Part shown: positions 38,899 to 50,639 of the stretch, piece after piece
Layout: every line of letters begins with the position of its first letter
Position numbering within the stretch: position 1 is the first letter of the stretch
Assembly (NCBI GenBank): GCA_033961575.1
Contig: CM066727.1
Location: forward strand, 86,488,501 to 86,552,500
Direction of reading: 5' to 3'
Length of the DNA: 64,000 bases
DNA from: Aselliscus stoliczkanus
Taxonomy: Eukaryota > Chordata > Mammalia > Chiroptera > Hipposideridae
The notes under the pieces: generated by a model
Seen by the model: the letters and a program-made list of their open reading frames with translations, nothing else
What the model was told of the DNA's origin: nothing
Databases searched by the model: none
Program-made: the position numbers and the translations under genes

Positions 38899-39566
38899 GT
38901 AAGTGGAATGGTCAAATGTGCTTGTTCAATCCTATGTGACACCTCATTTATTTTATTTATTTATTTATTTATATTTAAATTCTATTTGTGAATTCAGCAA
39001 AATAATTTCTATAAAATAAAACAGCAAAATATTTAAATAGAATAGGGTAGCTGTATTTGTTTGCAGGTGACACCTCATTTTAGAACACAGTGTAAGATTT
39101 TGTATGTTTCTTTCATGGTTTCATGGCTAAGCATAACTGGAAGAACCCCTACATTAATGAATGAGCCACATATGAATCATGATATGCACATTATATATGT
39201 GCTATTCTTCGAGGTCCATCTTTTCCATTTGCCTTTCTTCTCCAAACATAACTATGCATACACATACATACATACGCACACATACAACTTACATAACAAT
39301 ATAAGTTTATAATGCATTAGCAATGCATTAGTGGAAGAGACTCATGGCACCTAAAGCAACTATATATTATATTATTCTCAGAATAGGGCACAATAAGGGA
39401 AATGCCCCATTCTGGATGTAATTGACATAAATTCTTCTTTAAAAATTAGATTTCTATTAGTAACAAAACAGAACCATAACTTTATCTTCTCTAAAAGCTA
39501 CTTTACTGTCTCTAAATACTTTGTCTGATTAGGAACCATTTGCCTTATTTAAAATATAATCTTTGA

Positions 39567-40013
39567 GGGCCGACCGAGTGGTGCGTTCGTTAAGAGTTGG
39601 CTGGGACTCCAGCTCTGAGCAACAGGGCCCCTGTTTGGATCCCACATGAGGGCCAGTGACTCTGCACCCTCTATAGCTAACATGGTGAACAATAGCTTAA
39701 CCTGGAGTTGGGCTGCCGGCACAGCATCGGCTGCAGCCCCTGCTGCAGTGGGCTGCCATAAGGTACAGTGAGTGACTGGCAGCCAGCGTGAGCAGCCGGC
39801 AGCTGCCGTGAGCTGCCAAGAGACTCCGTGAGCGGCCTTTCGGAGGCCGGCGACCGATCTGTCTCACCTGGGAAGAGCGCAATGATAATACCAACATGGG
39901 CCAGTGAAGCAACGTCCTCCACAACTAGACTGAAGAACCAAACAGCAACTTGTCTGTTACCCTCCTCCAAATCCCCAATAAAATCTAAAATAAATAAATA
40001 AATAAATAAATAA

Positions 40014-40018
<5 letters not shown>
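39567..40018 (+). mobile_element. Long (about 430 bp) tRNA-derived SINE
   Basis: A tRNA-like head (GGGCCGACCGAGTGGTGCG, B box CCTGTTTGGATCCC) continues through 'ctgcagcccctgctgcagtg', repeated 'ggcagccagcgtgagcagcc' text and 'gggaagagcgcaatgataat' to a tail ending AATCCCCAATAAAATCT, then (AAAT)n. Same family as at 48288, 56622 and 58564. Confidence 0.88.

Positions 40019-40066
<48 letters not shown>
40019..40066. repeat. (TA)n microsatellite
   Basis: About 24 uninterrupted TA units directly behind the (AAAT)n tail of the long SINE, so it probably grew from the SINE tail. Confidence 0.92.
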
Positions 40067-40069
<3 letters not shown>

Positions 40070-40252
40070 CTCCAAATTTGCATTCATTTTCACTTTACAT
40101 ATATCTGCTGTTGGTATACACTTGACCTTTATTGTAAATGTCACCATAAGACAATGTTATATATGTAGCTGTCTTAAAACAATGTTCTTTCAAGATTTGT
40201 TTCTGATAGTTTCCATATTACATCATTAAAAATGATTTAAAAATTACTTTTT

Positions 40253-40416
40253 GGGCCGGCCGAGTGGCGCGGTGGTTAAGTGCTGGCTTTCCAAGCCAGC
40301 GGCCCTGGTTCGGGTCCATATATGAGGGCCAGTGACACTGCCCTCAACAAAACAAAAAAAAACAAAAAAAAAACAAACAAAAAACAAAAACAAAAACAAA
40401 AAAACAAACAAAAAAA
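40253..40416 (+). mobile_element. tRNA-derived SINE
   Basis: GGGCCGGCCGAGTGGCGCGG head, 'gccagcggccctggttcggg', 'cagtgacactgccctcaaca' and a long (AAAAC)n tail. Target duplication AAATTACTTTTT on both sides (40241-40252, 40415-40426). Confidence 0.92.
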
Positions 40417-41344
40417 ATTACTTTTTATCCAATATGAAAGTATCAGGAACACAAAGTCAGTTGTTTGAATTCAAGAAAATTATTATAACTAACAGGTCTG
40501 GGAGAGGTGCAAGGATCACTAATTTTCACGGCACCAAAAGACTATGGCAATGACCTTACTTACCTCTTAGTGGCTGAGGTTAACCACCCAAAACTTCACA
40601 GCTAAGAGATGGCTTTCACATCCTACTGCTAGATTTTCAAGCAAAACTGACAAGCCACAAAATAATTCAGAGATAGAATTTGGATTAGTTCTCTAAAATT
40701 TTAGATATGAATTTATTATCACTTACTATGACTCAAAAACAATAAATTAGTTTCAATCGTAATGGTATAGGCTTCCTAAAATAATAGAATGATACATAGA
40801 AAATACAAGAGCTGAAAGCAGCTAACACATACATAGCTAAAACTGTATTATGCAATGATAGTGGTAAAATAATTTTTAAGTTATCTATTTAGTAAAGCCC
40901 ATAATGATACTGCATGAAATTTATTGTTGTAAGATAATGATAACTCAGTTTCTAATGTAGAGAATGCTAAAAACAAAATCATTTTGGATTCTGAACATTA
41001 TAGTAGGTTTATTAGGCTCTGAGACTTATAATCTTTCTATCTTTGAAGAGGATAATTTTGAGGATGACAAGCTCTTTTAATACACTTTTGCATGTGCATT
41101 TTCCACTTGTTCACACATTTTTTCATTTAGTCAATTAAAAAGTTGACTATAAATGTCATTCTTCCAGGAAACAGCGGTGAACAAGACAGAGCTTAAACTC
41201 ACATTCTGGAGGCAAACAAGTCTAAAATAATTTTAGTGAAATAAGGGCACTAAGGAGAAATAAAGCAGGAGAAAAGAAGTAGCAAGTATAGGGAGTGACC
41301 ACAAATGAGTGGATGTATATGTGTGTGACTGTTTTTAAGTTTTT

Positions 41345-41480
41345 ATTTTATTTTATTATACTAGTTTCAGGTATACAAAACAATGTAATAGTTAGACATT
41401 TATACCCATCACAAAGTGATAGCCCCCCACTCCCAATCTACTACCTCTCTGACATCATATATAGTTGTTACAATTCCAAA
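41345..41480 (-). mobile_element. LINE-1 3' end, antisense
   Basis: 'ttatactagtttcaggtata', 'acccatcacaaagtgatagc' and 'tagttgttacaattcc' are the reverse complement of the L1 3' UTR seen at 22579 and 32850. Confidence 0.75.
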
Positions 41481-41489
41481 ATCCTTTTG

Positions 41490-42450
41490 GTGGAAGTGAT
41501 ATTTAAACAGAGACCTGGATAATGTGAAGGAGTTGGGATTGAAGAGATTTTGGAGAAGAGTGTCCTAAATAGGGGTAATCTCTGGCTCTGAGACCCAGAA
41601 AAGCTTGCATGATAGAGTACCAGAAGGAAGGCCAGTGGTTGGAATGGAATGAATTGGAAAGAGTAGGGGGAGATGAGATCACAGAGGTAGGCAGATGCCA
41701 CATCATATAGGACTTTGTAGGCCATGAGGAGGGTTTATATTTTATACTCTGTGGGTTGGGGAAGATGTGGGAGGGTTCTGAGTGACTTGAGATGATTTAT
41801 GATTACGGTGCCACTGGGTGCTTGTGGATAATGTAATGTAGTGGGGCAAAATGAGAACAAGGAAGGTATTTAGGAAGCAGTTTGTGGTTCTGAACAAAAG
41901 TGATGATGAATTAGACTGGCGGGGATAGTCTTGGAGGTGGTGAAAAGTAATTGGTTCTGGAGATATTTTTGTTATAGCAAATAGGACATATATACGGACT
42001 AGATCGGATAAGATGTGAGGAGTCAAGGATGAATTCTTGGCTTTTGGTTTGAACAAGTAGATGAGTGGTACTGTCATTTGCTGAGGTGCTGAATACTGGA
42101 GAGGAGCATGTTGATGAGATTGGGTAAGAAATGAAGAATTCCTTTCAGTTGGGTGATGAATGATTTGAAATATCTGTAGATATATCTGTGAACATACAGT
42201 AGATGGTGGGTGAGCAGATAATACAGAAAAATCAAGGTTAAATGATAAATTTGGTAGATTGCACATATAGTTTATATTTGAAGCCATTAGGACAAGAAAG
42301 ATCATTTAGGAGGTGAGTGTAGATAAAGAATAGGGTGGAAGATTGAGTACTGGGAAGCTCCAACATTTACAAGTTGAGAAGATTTGAAACCCCACAGAGA
42401 AAACTGAATAGTCAATGAAGGAATAGCCAGTGAAATTGGAAAAAATAGGA
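41490..42450 (+). repeat. Ancient dispersed repeat (unnamed)
   Basis: Phrases such as 'cagagacctggataatgtga', 'tagaggtaggcagatgccac'-like text (actual: cacagaggtaggcagatgcc) and 'aggactttgtaggccatgag' belong to a widespread old mammalian interspersed repeat. A second piece lies at 46.3-47.1 kb. I cannot name the family with certainty. Confidence 0.4.
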
Positions 42451-43129
42451 GCTATGCAAGTTCTCATAAATACTTGCCTCTTATACATTAAAACTGCTGA
42501 AGGATAAATTCCATCAAAATGCAATAGTACACCAAAAAAGGGAAGATGTGGAATCCAGGAAATGGGGAAATCCAGCATGCTTTGACTGAATTTCCTTTCC
42601 TGTAAAACTTTCTCTTTCTGGAGTTAATAACTGCTTGCCTTTGAACTTGCTTACTTTTTATGCTCTTACCACTCACTGTTTCAGACCCAAACTATTAAGT
42701 GGACTCCACATTTTCTCACCATATAGTCAAGCACATCAGGTAATCCCTCCCAATTTCTCTTCCCTCCTCCCTTCCTCACATCCCTCTGGGAGCCCTCATT
42801 TTCCTCATCCAATCTAGACATGTCTCTCTCTGGACCACATTGGAGTTTGTCTTCTTCACACGCCTGCTCATTCCCTTCCGTTGGACAACCTGATTCCTTG
42901 GGAAGCTCTGGACAGTATTTACATGCTTGTAATAATGTAAACATTGAATATTTATTTACCAGAACCCTGTGATACAACTGTTAGAAAGTCTGGGAAGATG
43001 AAGTTTGATATATTGAGGTGGGGGAGGAGCATTGCGTAGGAGTTTAACTCTCACCTTCTATAGCAGGGACTTGTATACAATACCAAAAATTGAAAAACCA
43101 TGTAATAGGAGTATAAACAAGTTGGGTAG

Positions 43130-43254
43130 TAATATGAAGTGAAATACAGAAAGGTAAGGTATATAAATGTTGAATCACTATGTTGTACAGCTGAGACTAT
43201 ATAATATTATAGGTCAACTAAGCTTTTTTTAAACAAACAAACAAACAAACAAAT
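43130..43254 (+). mobile_element. LINE-1 3' end with (AAAC)n tail
   Basis: 'ggtatataaatgttgaatca' and 'ttgtacagctgagactatat' match L1 3' ends like 12,420 and 24,920; a run of AAAC units follows at 43231-43254. Confidence 0.6.
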
Positions 43255-44860
43255 AGACAAACAAAAAGAAAAACGAACTAGAACCTGGAAACTGGTCTTC
43301 AGAGTATGACAAGCTAGATAACGGTTGAGCGATAACAATAAGAAGAACTGGCTTTTGTATCCACGACTTTAAAGGAGCTAGAATGCGTTCAATAGAAATT
43401 GGGCTGAGTCCAAAAGAAAATTAGGAAGAGACGCTAAAGGAAAATCAAAAAGAAAAAGCATCTACAAATATCTAACCCAGTTACTGGTACCTCATGAGTG
43501 CTCAGTAAGCAGTAAATTCTAGATCTGAGTAGCTGCAAAATATGGCTGATAACTCAAATTTTTAAAATGAATGATATAAATGTATCTTGATATCCATTTT
43601 TTTTAATTAAAATATCAGTTTTTATTTCTATTCATTTGGTTTTCTTACCATATTTCTTGATGTTTTGTACTTTTATTCAGAAGTGTATTTATTTTATTGT
43701 ATAGATAGGCATGTTTGGGAATTCCTTCCAATTTATTTTGGCGTTTAGCTCATAGTATTTTTAATTGAGACACTTTAAAAAACATTACAAGTATATGGGT
43801 CCATTTTTAGGAATTTGCTTTTGCTTTGCTGTTTACTTTATGTATTTTTTAAATTGATAATTTGCTTTGTCTGCATTAACAATATAAGAATTTATCTCAG
43901 TATCTTTTCATTTCAGTATGTATTGAAATATATAGTATTTGTTTTCTTACAATATGTAATATGCAGCATATCAATTTTTGGTAAATTTGCTGTATTTTTT
44001 GCTTATTATTTACCATTATTTATTAATGCCCTTATATTTATCTTTAGTAATCTAAAAAACTTTTAGTTACAGTAAGATGTTATTGTGCCATTAGAAATTA
44101 TGATTTACTACTGGATTACAGTATATTTTCATATCAACAAAAGCCTTTTCTCTTAAAAATTTTTAAATCACTGTCAGTACCTAAATTAGGAAAATAAAAC
44201 TGGGAATTGTCTTATACACATGCTTGTCTTACATCCTGGCAAAAACGGGAAACCTCATTGAATGGATCTAAGAAATATCCTTGTAATAGCAAACTGAGAA
44301 TTACAGAATGTACTAAAAATTATTTCAAATCATTATCAGATTTTTCATAGTCTAAATATACCTTTATTTAAACATCTGTATAAAAATTGAGAAACTTTAT
44401 AATTTATAGGTGTGCTATTGATATAGTATAACAGTTTTAATTAAAAGAATAACTCCATTAATAAAATGTAAATGTTTTTTCTATAGAGCTATTGATGGAA
44501 TGTGTAACTTAAAATTCAAATTAGATCTTCTTGAATAAATAAGACATGCACTTACTGTAATAAAGGAAAAATAGAAATGTGGGTTTGCATACTATGAGCA
44601 TCTATTCTCACTCACTGTTTTTTAAAAGAGATTGTGAAATATTGAACATATAGTAGTTTGTTTTTATTTGTTCATTACCTAGCTCACAAGGAAAAAGCTG
44701 TCATTTTTTTTATGTGAAACTAGGGTAATTGTGTTTAATTCACACATTATATTTTATATAAAAACTTTTATTTAAATCTAGATCTTTTCAAAGAATTTTA
44801 CTCAGTTACAGAACCGAATTGTTTTAGCCTATTTTGCGACCTGAAATATTCTTTCCTTTT

Positions 44861-44980
44861 AATGGCATTGTTAGAAGTAGTGCAACTACATTGTTGACTG
44901 TCATTGAAGAAATGCATTTGATAAGCAAAAAGATAGTCTTCGATAGCTTGAGTCTTCATGCCAGTAAATTGATGGACTAG
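44861..44980 (+). pseudogene. COG6 pseudogene: COG6 pseudogene exon ([12 protein letters not shown] segment)
   Basis: Encodes [19 protein letters not shown], then [19 protein letters not shown] followed by TAG where human has lysine. The acceptor reads TTTTAAT, so the AG is lost; the donor GTATGT is kept. Confidence 0.93.
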
Positions 44981-45642
44981 GTATGTTTGAAAAATGCAAT
45001 TCTTAAGCTATATAAATATATAGCTTTCACATTTAAATATGTTTATTTTTTTTGCTGTTTTTACACTGGTGATAATTTTTTCCTATTGTATACAATCTTC
45101 TTTTGAATTCTTCCTATGAACAATAAAATTTGTTTTGACATGGCTTACTGGATCTAGGTTTATATTCTGTTCCTGGAAGAATATAACATTGAATCATAAT
45201 TGGAGATAGACTATCAAGACTAAGTTTCACTACCATTTTTCTAAAACCCCAAATTTGTATCTAAATTAACCTTACTATATTTAGGTCAGGGCTAATACAT
45301 ACAAATTGGAAAACTGGAACTCTTACTAAATATTTTTTTCTAAATAGCTTACTTATATTTTTACTCTCCAATGTTCCAGCTTTGTCCTTATGAATTTATG
45401 CTCCTTTGAGTTATAAACTATAATTAGTTATGAAAACAGGCAAGATAACACCCTCCCCCCAATAAAACTAAATCAACAACAACACAGAAACCTGAAAGAT
45501 TCTTATGAGAGCAATATTTTAAACTGAGCAGTATATTGTGTCAGGACCAAAAGTAATGATTTACAATGATCAAATCCTTCTTTATTTTTGTTTCATTATT
45601 AAGGACTCAAGTTTTTAAAAAATGCATCATGGTCACCATGCT

Positions 45643-45722
45643 GGCTTCTTTTTCTTCTTCTCCTTCTTCTTCTCCTTCTCCTTCTCTTTCTCCTCTCCCT
45701 CCCTCTCCCCTTTCCCCCTCTG
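45643..45722. repeat. (TTC)/(TCC) polypyrimidine tract
   Basis: About 80 bp of pure pyrimidine on the + strand with mirror-like TTCTTC/CTTCTC order, followed by an unremarkable AT-rich stretch. Confidence 0.85.
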
Positions 45723-47279
45723 TTTTCTTCTAACATACTGCTGTATCTAACAGCCTGGTTATATTAGGCACAGGTTTTGTAATACAGTGTAGAACAGTCA
45801 TCAGCAATCCCATCTACAGTACCTGGTCAACTTTTACATTCCTCAATTCACAGTAGCCTTAATAGATATTTGCTTCCTGACCCCCATGCACAATTCAGTC
45901 TTTTGGAAAAGCAACATGAATTTGTGGAGCTGGAGTATTTATTTTATTTTTTTCCAGTTTCATGTATTTCTGTTTGTACCAGAAATTGACTAACAGTCAA
46001 TCAATTCTGGTTATGTATATGTTTATATGCATTTTTGTTTAGACACAATTTTAAAACAATTATTTGTACATGATATAGACTTTGAACATGAACATATGTG
46101 CTAGCTGATGAGAGTACGAAAGCAAACAATAAAGGTCTGTTGCTTCAGGTTGCTTCTCCTTTAGTAGAAAACAGTCTAATAAATCAGTGATTACTACAGC
46201 ATCTTATATTTTATGAAAGATATGTGCCCAAGTTGCTATGCTAGAACAGCACAGCAAGTATATGTGGTAGCTGAGTGTGTGTAGTAGCCTTCATATACTC
46301 CTTTGCAAAGAGGGAGCTTTCCAGAGAGGGAGATACAAAGATTGAACTTTGAAAGACATAGGGCGTTTAGATATGTGAAAAAGGGGCTGGGTAGAGGTCA
46401 TCCTGAGTAGAGGAAACAAACAGAATATGCATGAACACAAACTGTGTATCACCAATAAACAAATTTTTTTATTTATTAAAAATATCACTTGGAAAGTTGT
46501 GTAGCATATAGATAGGAGTGCCACAGAAAAATTAGGGGAGTAACAAAGTAGTTTTTATGAAAATGCATGGTCTAATGCAGAGAGAGGCTCTGGAAGGGCC
46601 ATGAAGAGACAGATTCTTGAGGGGTAAAGGTAAGTCTTCAAAACTTGGTGACTGATTGACTGTAAATGACAGATAAAATTATTCCTAGATTACCAATATA
46701 GAAATATTGATACTAATCACATGCATCTAAAATATAGACAGAGGGTAAAATTGGGGGATAAAAATGATAATATTGTTTAAGTTAGACAAGTTAAGATACC
46801 TGTGTGATATTCCTCTGTAATCAATCTAATCTAGTAGGGACCTATACATTTAGATTTCAAGAGTTTTGCATATTAAAGGTAGTTGAATCCATGAGTTTGT
46901 ATGAGGTCACTAGGAATCGTGTTTAATATGAGTAGAGCCCCCAGGACAGAGTTTTGGGAAACACTGGGATTTAAGAGAAGAAAAGAAGTTCACTCATGGT
47001 ATTCTGAAGGAAGATGGCTGGAGAGGCATGAGAAAAATGATGAGAGGGTTTTTATCAGAAAAGCCAAGAGAACAGAGTTTCAAGGAGGGCATTGTTAATG
47101 ACAGGGACTGTATAAAGAGTTATAGTAAAACAAAGACAGGAGGTATGTTTTCTTTGTCAACATACAGATGATCCATTACTTACTAAGAACAATTTTAGTC
47201 ATATGTATAGTGGGTACAAGAGTCAGATTGCTGTATGTGGAAAGGCAAATGAATGAGCATACCATCTAAAGCTTTACCA

Positions 47280-48287
47280 CCTGGAAAACATATAGGCTAA
47301 AAACTGAAAATAAATGTAGTAGGCATTCTTACTATGAAATTTGAAAGAGAATAATAAAACAAATTGGTAAAAAGAAAGATGGAATTAAATTTCTATGATA
47401 AATTAGAAAACAGCAAAACAAAATTGATTGTGTTAAAAAAGATCAACAAAATTGACACTTCTAGCATGTCGTTCAAGAAAGTAAACAGAAAATTTTAAAT
47501 TATAATATCAGAAATTATAGATAATAAGTAGAGATGAAGATTAAACCTATTAGAGAATACCATATTAAAATTGATCAATCATATGCTAAAATAATCTGAA
47601 AATGTAATTAAAAGGAATGATTTTAAGATAATATAAATGAAAAAAAATTATTTAAAAAGAAGTGGGAAACTTGAATATACGTTGGGAAGAAGGAAAAATT
47701 ATTAAAGATTATGCTGCCAAGCGTACTCAGGTTATCCAGATAGCTTCATTCACACCTACGAAGAACAGATAATTATCCAGAACACAGACTAGTATGAAAA
47801 GATTCCCTGTTACTTTTAGTTGGTGTAACATTGACATAAAATCCTTTCTCAAGACAGTACAAAAATTAAAACCTCCAACCAGTCACTGTTTAAGTTTTTT
47901 AAAAAGTAAAAATAATTAAAATAACATTAGTTCAAATCCAGCATTATATTAAAACCAAGTATGGGTTATTCCTAGGAATACAAGAATGTTGTTTCAGTGT
48001 TAGGAAATATATTACATCTTTTGAGTTAAAAAATAAATGTTGTATTCTCATTATATTTAATTAAATTGTTTGGGGGAATCTTAATAATAAGGAAAATAAA
48101 AATACTTCCTTAACTATATAAAAATAAATAAAACTAACAGCCAACATCATATTTAGCATAGAAGCTTCAGCGATATGTTCTATTTAAGAAGGGGGAAGAC
48201 AAGAATGCTTACTGATAACACCTCTACATAATAGAAAGACCACATAAAGAAATGAGAGATACAAATATTTAAAAGTAGGAGACATTA
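47280..48287 (+). mobile_element. LINE-1 ORF2 fragment, left of a nested SINE
   Basis: Degenerate ORF2 text, for example 'acagccaacatcatatttag' and 'gaagacaagaatgcttactg', matching the reverse-transcriptase region (…aacagccaacatcatactca…, …acaaggatgcccactct…). It continues across the SINE to about 48,900. Many stops; not functional. Confidence 0.7.
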
Positions 48288-48770
48288 GGGCCGGCTGAGT
48301 GGCACATTGGTTAAGAGTAAGCTTGGGGTGCCAGCTCTGAGCAGCAGGGCCTTGGTTTGGATCCCACATGAAGGCCAGTGACACTGTGCCCTCTACAGCT
48401 AAGATGGTGAACAACAGCTCGACCTGGAGCTGGGCTCCTATGAGTCACCGGCGACTGCATAGGCTGCAACCCCTGCTGCAGTGGGCTGACATGAGATACC
48501 ACGAGTGGCTGGCAGCCAGTGTGAGCAGCCGGCAGCCAGCGTGAGTTGCCATGAGCCGCCATGAGCAGCCAATGACCTGTGACTGATCTGTCTCAGCTGG
48601 GAAGAGCGCAATGATCACAATACCACCATGGGCCAGTGAAGCGACGTCCTCCACAGATACACTGAAGAACAAAAGGACAGCAACTTGTCTTTCCCCCTTC
48701 CCCGATTCCCCAATGCTGTTCCCCTACACCAATTCCCCAATAAAATCTTTAGGGGAAAAAAAAAATAAAT
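48288..48770 (+). mobile_element. Long tRNA-derived SINE inserted in LINE-1
   Basis: Head GGGCCGGCTGAGTGGCACA, body as at 39567, tail 'ttccccaataaaatctttag' with A run. The L1 target is duplicated: AAAGTAGGAGACATTA (48272-48287) and AAAGTAGGAGGCATTA (48772-48787), one mismatch. Confidence 0.92.
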
Positions 48771-48771
48771 G

Positions 48772-50001
48772 AAAGTAGGAGGCATTAGATTATTTGTGGA
48801 TGTTATGATTTTCCACTTCACAAACCCAAGAGAATTAATTATAGAACTAGTAAATGATTTAGGAAAGTAATTGGAGACAGCATCAATATGCAAAAATAAA
48901 TAATTTGGGGGAAGGATGGCAAAGTAAGAAGCACCAGAAACTGTCTCCCCACTGAGGCAATAATTGCACTGGTAGAATTTGTTTAATTTAACTATTTTGG
49001 AACTCTAGAGTCTATTGAAGACTTGAAATTTCTAGGGGAAGGCTTGCATTGTTAATTGCAATCAATTTGGGTAGCAATTTCAACTCTGAGCACAGTAGAA
49101 ACTACCCATAAGCCCCTCCCTGGTCCCTGCAGCAGCGTCAAGGCAGGCAGGTGTACACTTGTTCCTGGAATACCATGCATACACCTTGTGGAGCCATGGT
49201 GAACAAAAAGGACATTGTTTTCTAAACTTCAAGGAGATCTGTGCTCTGATGACATAGATATGAAGAATACAAAGAAAGACTCAGTAATCCCACTTCTGGG
49301 TATATTTCTGAAGAAACCCAAAACACTGCCTCTAGGGAACATGTGCATCCATATCAGTGCAGAATTGTTTACAAAGGTGAAGATGTGGGGGCAACCTGGG
49401 TGTCTGTCGCTGAAAGAATGGATAAAGAGAGGTGGTACATATTTATAACAGAATATTGCTTGGCCATGAAAGGGAATGGGTTCTTGCCATCTTGCGATCT
49501 GAGCAACATGAATGGACCTGGAGGGTATTGTGCTGAGTGGAGTATGTCAGACAGAGGAAGACATGTGCAACATGATTTCACTTATTGTGGTATCTAAAGA
49601 ACAAAATAAACAAGCAAATAAAACAGAAACAAACTTAAAGATACAGAGAACATTTTGATAGTTTTCAGATAGGAGGAGTTGGGAGGTGAAAAATGGGGAG
49701 GAATTAAGTAAAAATTGGTTGTTACAAAGTAGTCACAGGAAAGTAGGGTATAGCATAAGGAATATAGTCAATAATACTGTAATAACTGTGTATGGTGTCA
49801 GATGGGTACTATATTTATTGGGGTGACAGATGGCAGGGGGTTGGGGTATAAAGTGAAAAGATGCGGGGGTTAGAACTACAAGCTGGTAGTTACAAAGTAG
49901 TCATGGTGATATTAAGTGAGGCATAGAGAATATAGTCAATGGTATGGTGTTGGGTACATATGGTGCCGGGTAGGAGCTGGTCTGATAAGGAGGATCACTT
50001 C
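48772..50001 (+). mobile_element. LINE-1 fragments (ORF2 continuation, then 3' end)
   Basis: The ORF2 reverse-transcriptase text resumes ('ttatttgtggatgttatgat'). From about 48,905 there is L1 5'-end-like text ('ggcaaagtaagaagcaccag'), and from 49,230 ORF2 C-terminal text (VIPLLGIFLKK, then WIKRGGTYL) and a 3' UTR up to the CTTT repeat. At least two old L1 pieces are joined here. Confidence 0.65.
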
Positions 50002-50007
50002 TTTTTT

Positions 50008-50099
<92 letters not shown>

Positions 50100-50100
50100 T
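50002..50100. repeat. (CTTT)n microsatellite, about 24 units
   Basis: A long, almost perfect CTTT tract. It directly precedes an antisense L1 3' end, so it most likely grew out of that element's poly(A) tail. Confidence 0.95.
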
Positions 50101-50305
50101 TTTTGTTATTATTAATAGTTACAGATGTACAAAATTATGCAATAGTTATCTTTTTCACCCTTTACAAAGTGACTACTCCCTCTCCCCTCCCCTGTCCCCC
50201 CACCTCCGATATCATACATATCTATTACAATTCCGTTGACTACATCCCCACACTATATTCCACATTCCATGACTATATATGTGTTAAATTATAGTCAACA
50301 TCTAA
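50101..50305 (-). mobile_element. LINE-1 3' end, antisense
   Basis: The reverse complement matches the L1 3' UTR at 22579-22790 ('ggaattgtaatagatatg', 'cactttgtaaagggtgaaaa'), with the CTTT tract at its poly(A) end. Confidence 0.8.
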
Positions 50306-50639
50306 TGTTAATCAGCAGCAGCTTCAGATGTACAATGCAGTAGTCAGGCCACTACACCGTCCACTTCTTAAGTTGTATGACTATCTGGCCACTGTGCTGT
50401 GCACCTGAAATTAATAGAAAATAGTGTTGCATGTCAACTGTAATTGAAAAATTTAAAAAGGGGGAAAAACATGAAGGGGAATAAGCAGTTCAAATGTCCA
50501 GATATGAAACAAATAAGTCATATAAACAAACAAACAAACAAACCAAAAATAACAACAAAAAAGGCAGTCTCAAATCATCAAACTAGCTTTGCAACTTAAG
50601 TAACTACGGTAATACAGTAAACCCAAATCTCGCAGAAGG

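Larger units (their letters stand above)
38899..44860. other. COG6 pseudogene intron, repeats
   Basis: Contains a long SINE, an (AAAT)/(TA) tract, a short SINE, an antisense L1 3' end (41345-41480), an old dispersed repeat (41.48-42.45 kb) and an L1 3' end with (AAAC)n (43.13-43.26 kb). No other gene is supported; open frames on the minus strand at 41.5-42.6 kb lie inside the old repeat. Confidence 0.55.

Noticed and set aside
39677..40147. 156-aa minus-strand open frame
   Set aside because: It lies within the long SINE and the (TA)n repeat.
41468..42578. Cluster of minus-strand open frames up to 187 aa
   Set aside because: The DNA is an old dispersed repeat with low stop density on one strand by composition; no domain or splice structure.
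50000..50239. 107-aa frame with FLSFFLSF repeats
   Set aside because: Translation of the (CTTT)n microsatellite and the L1 3' end.
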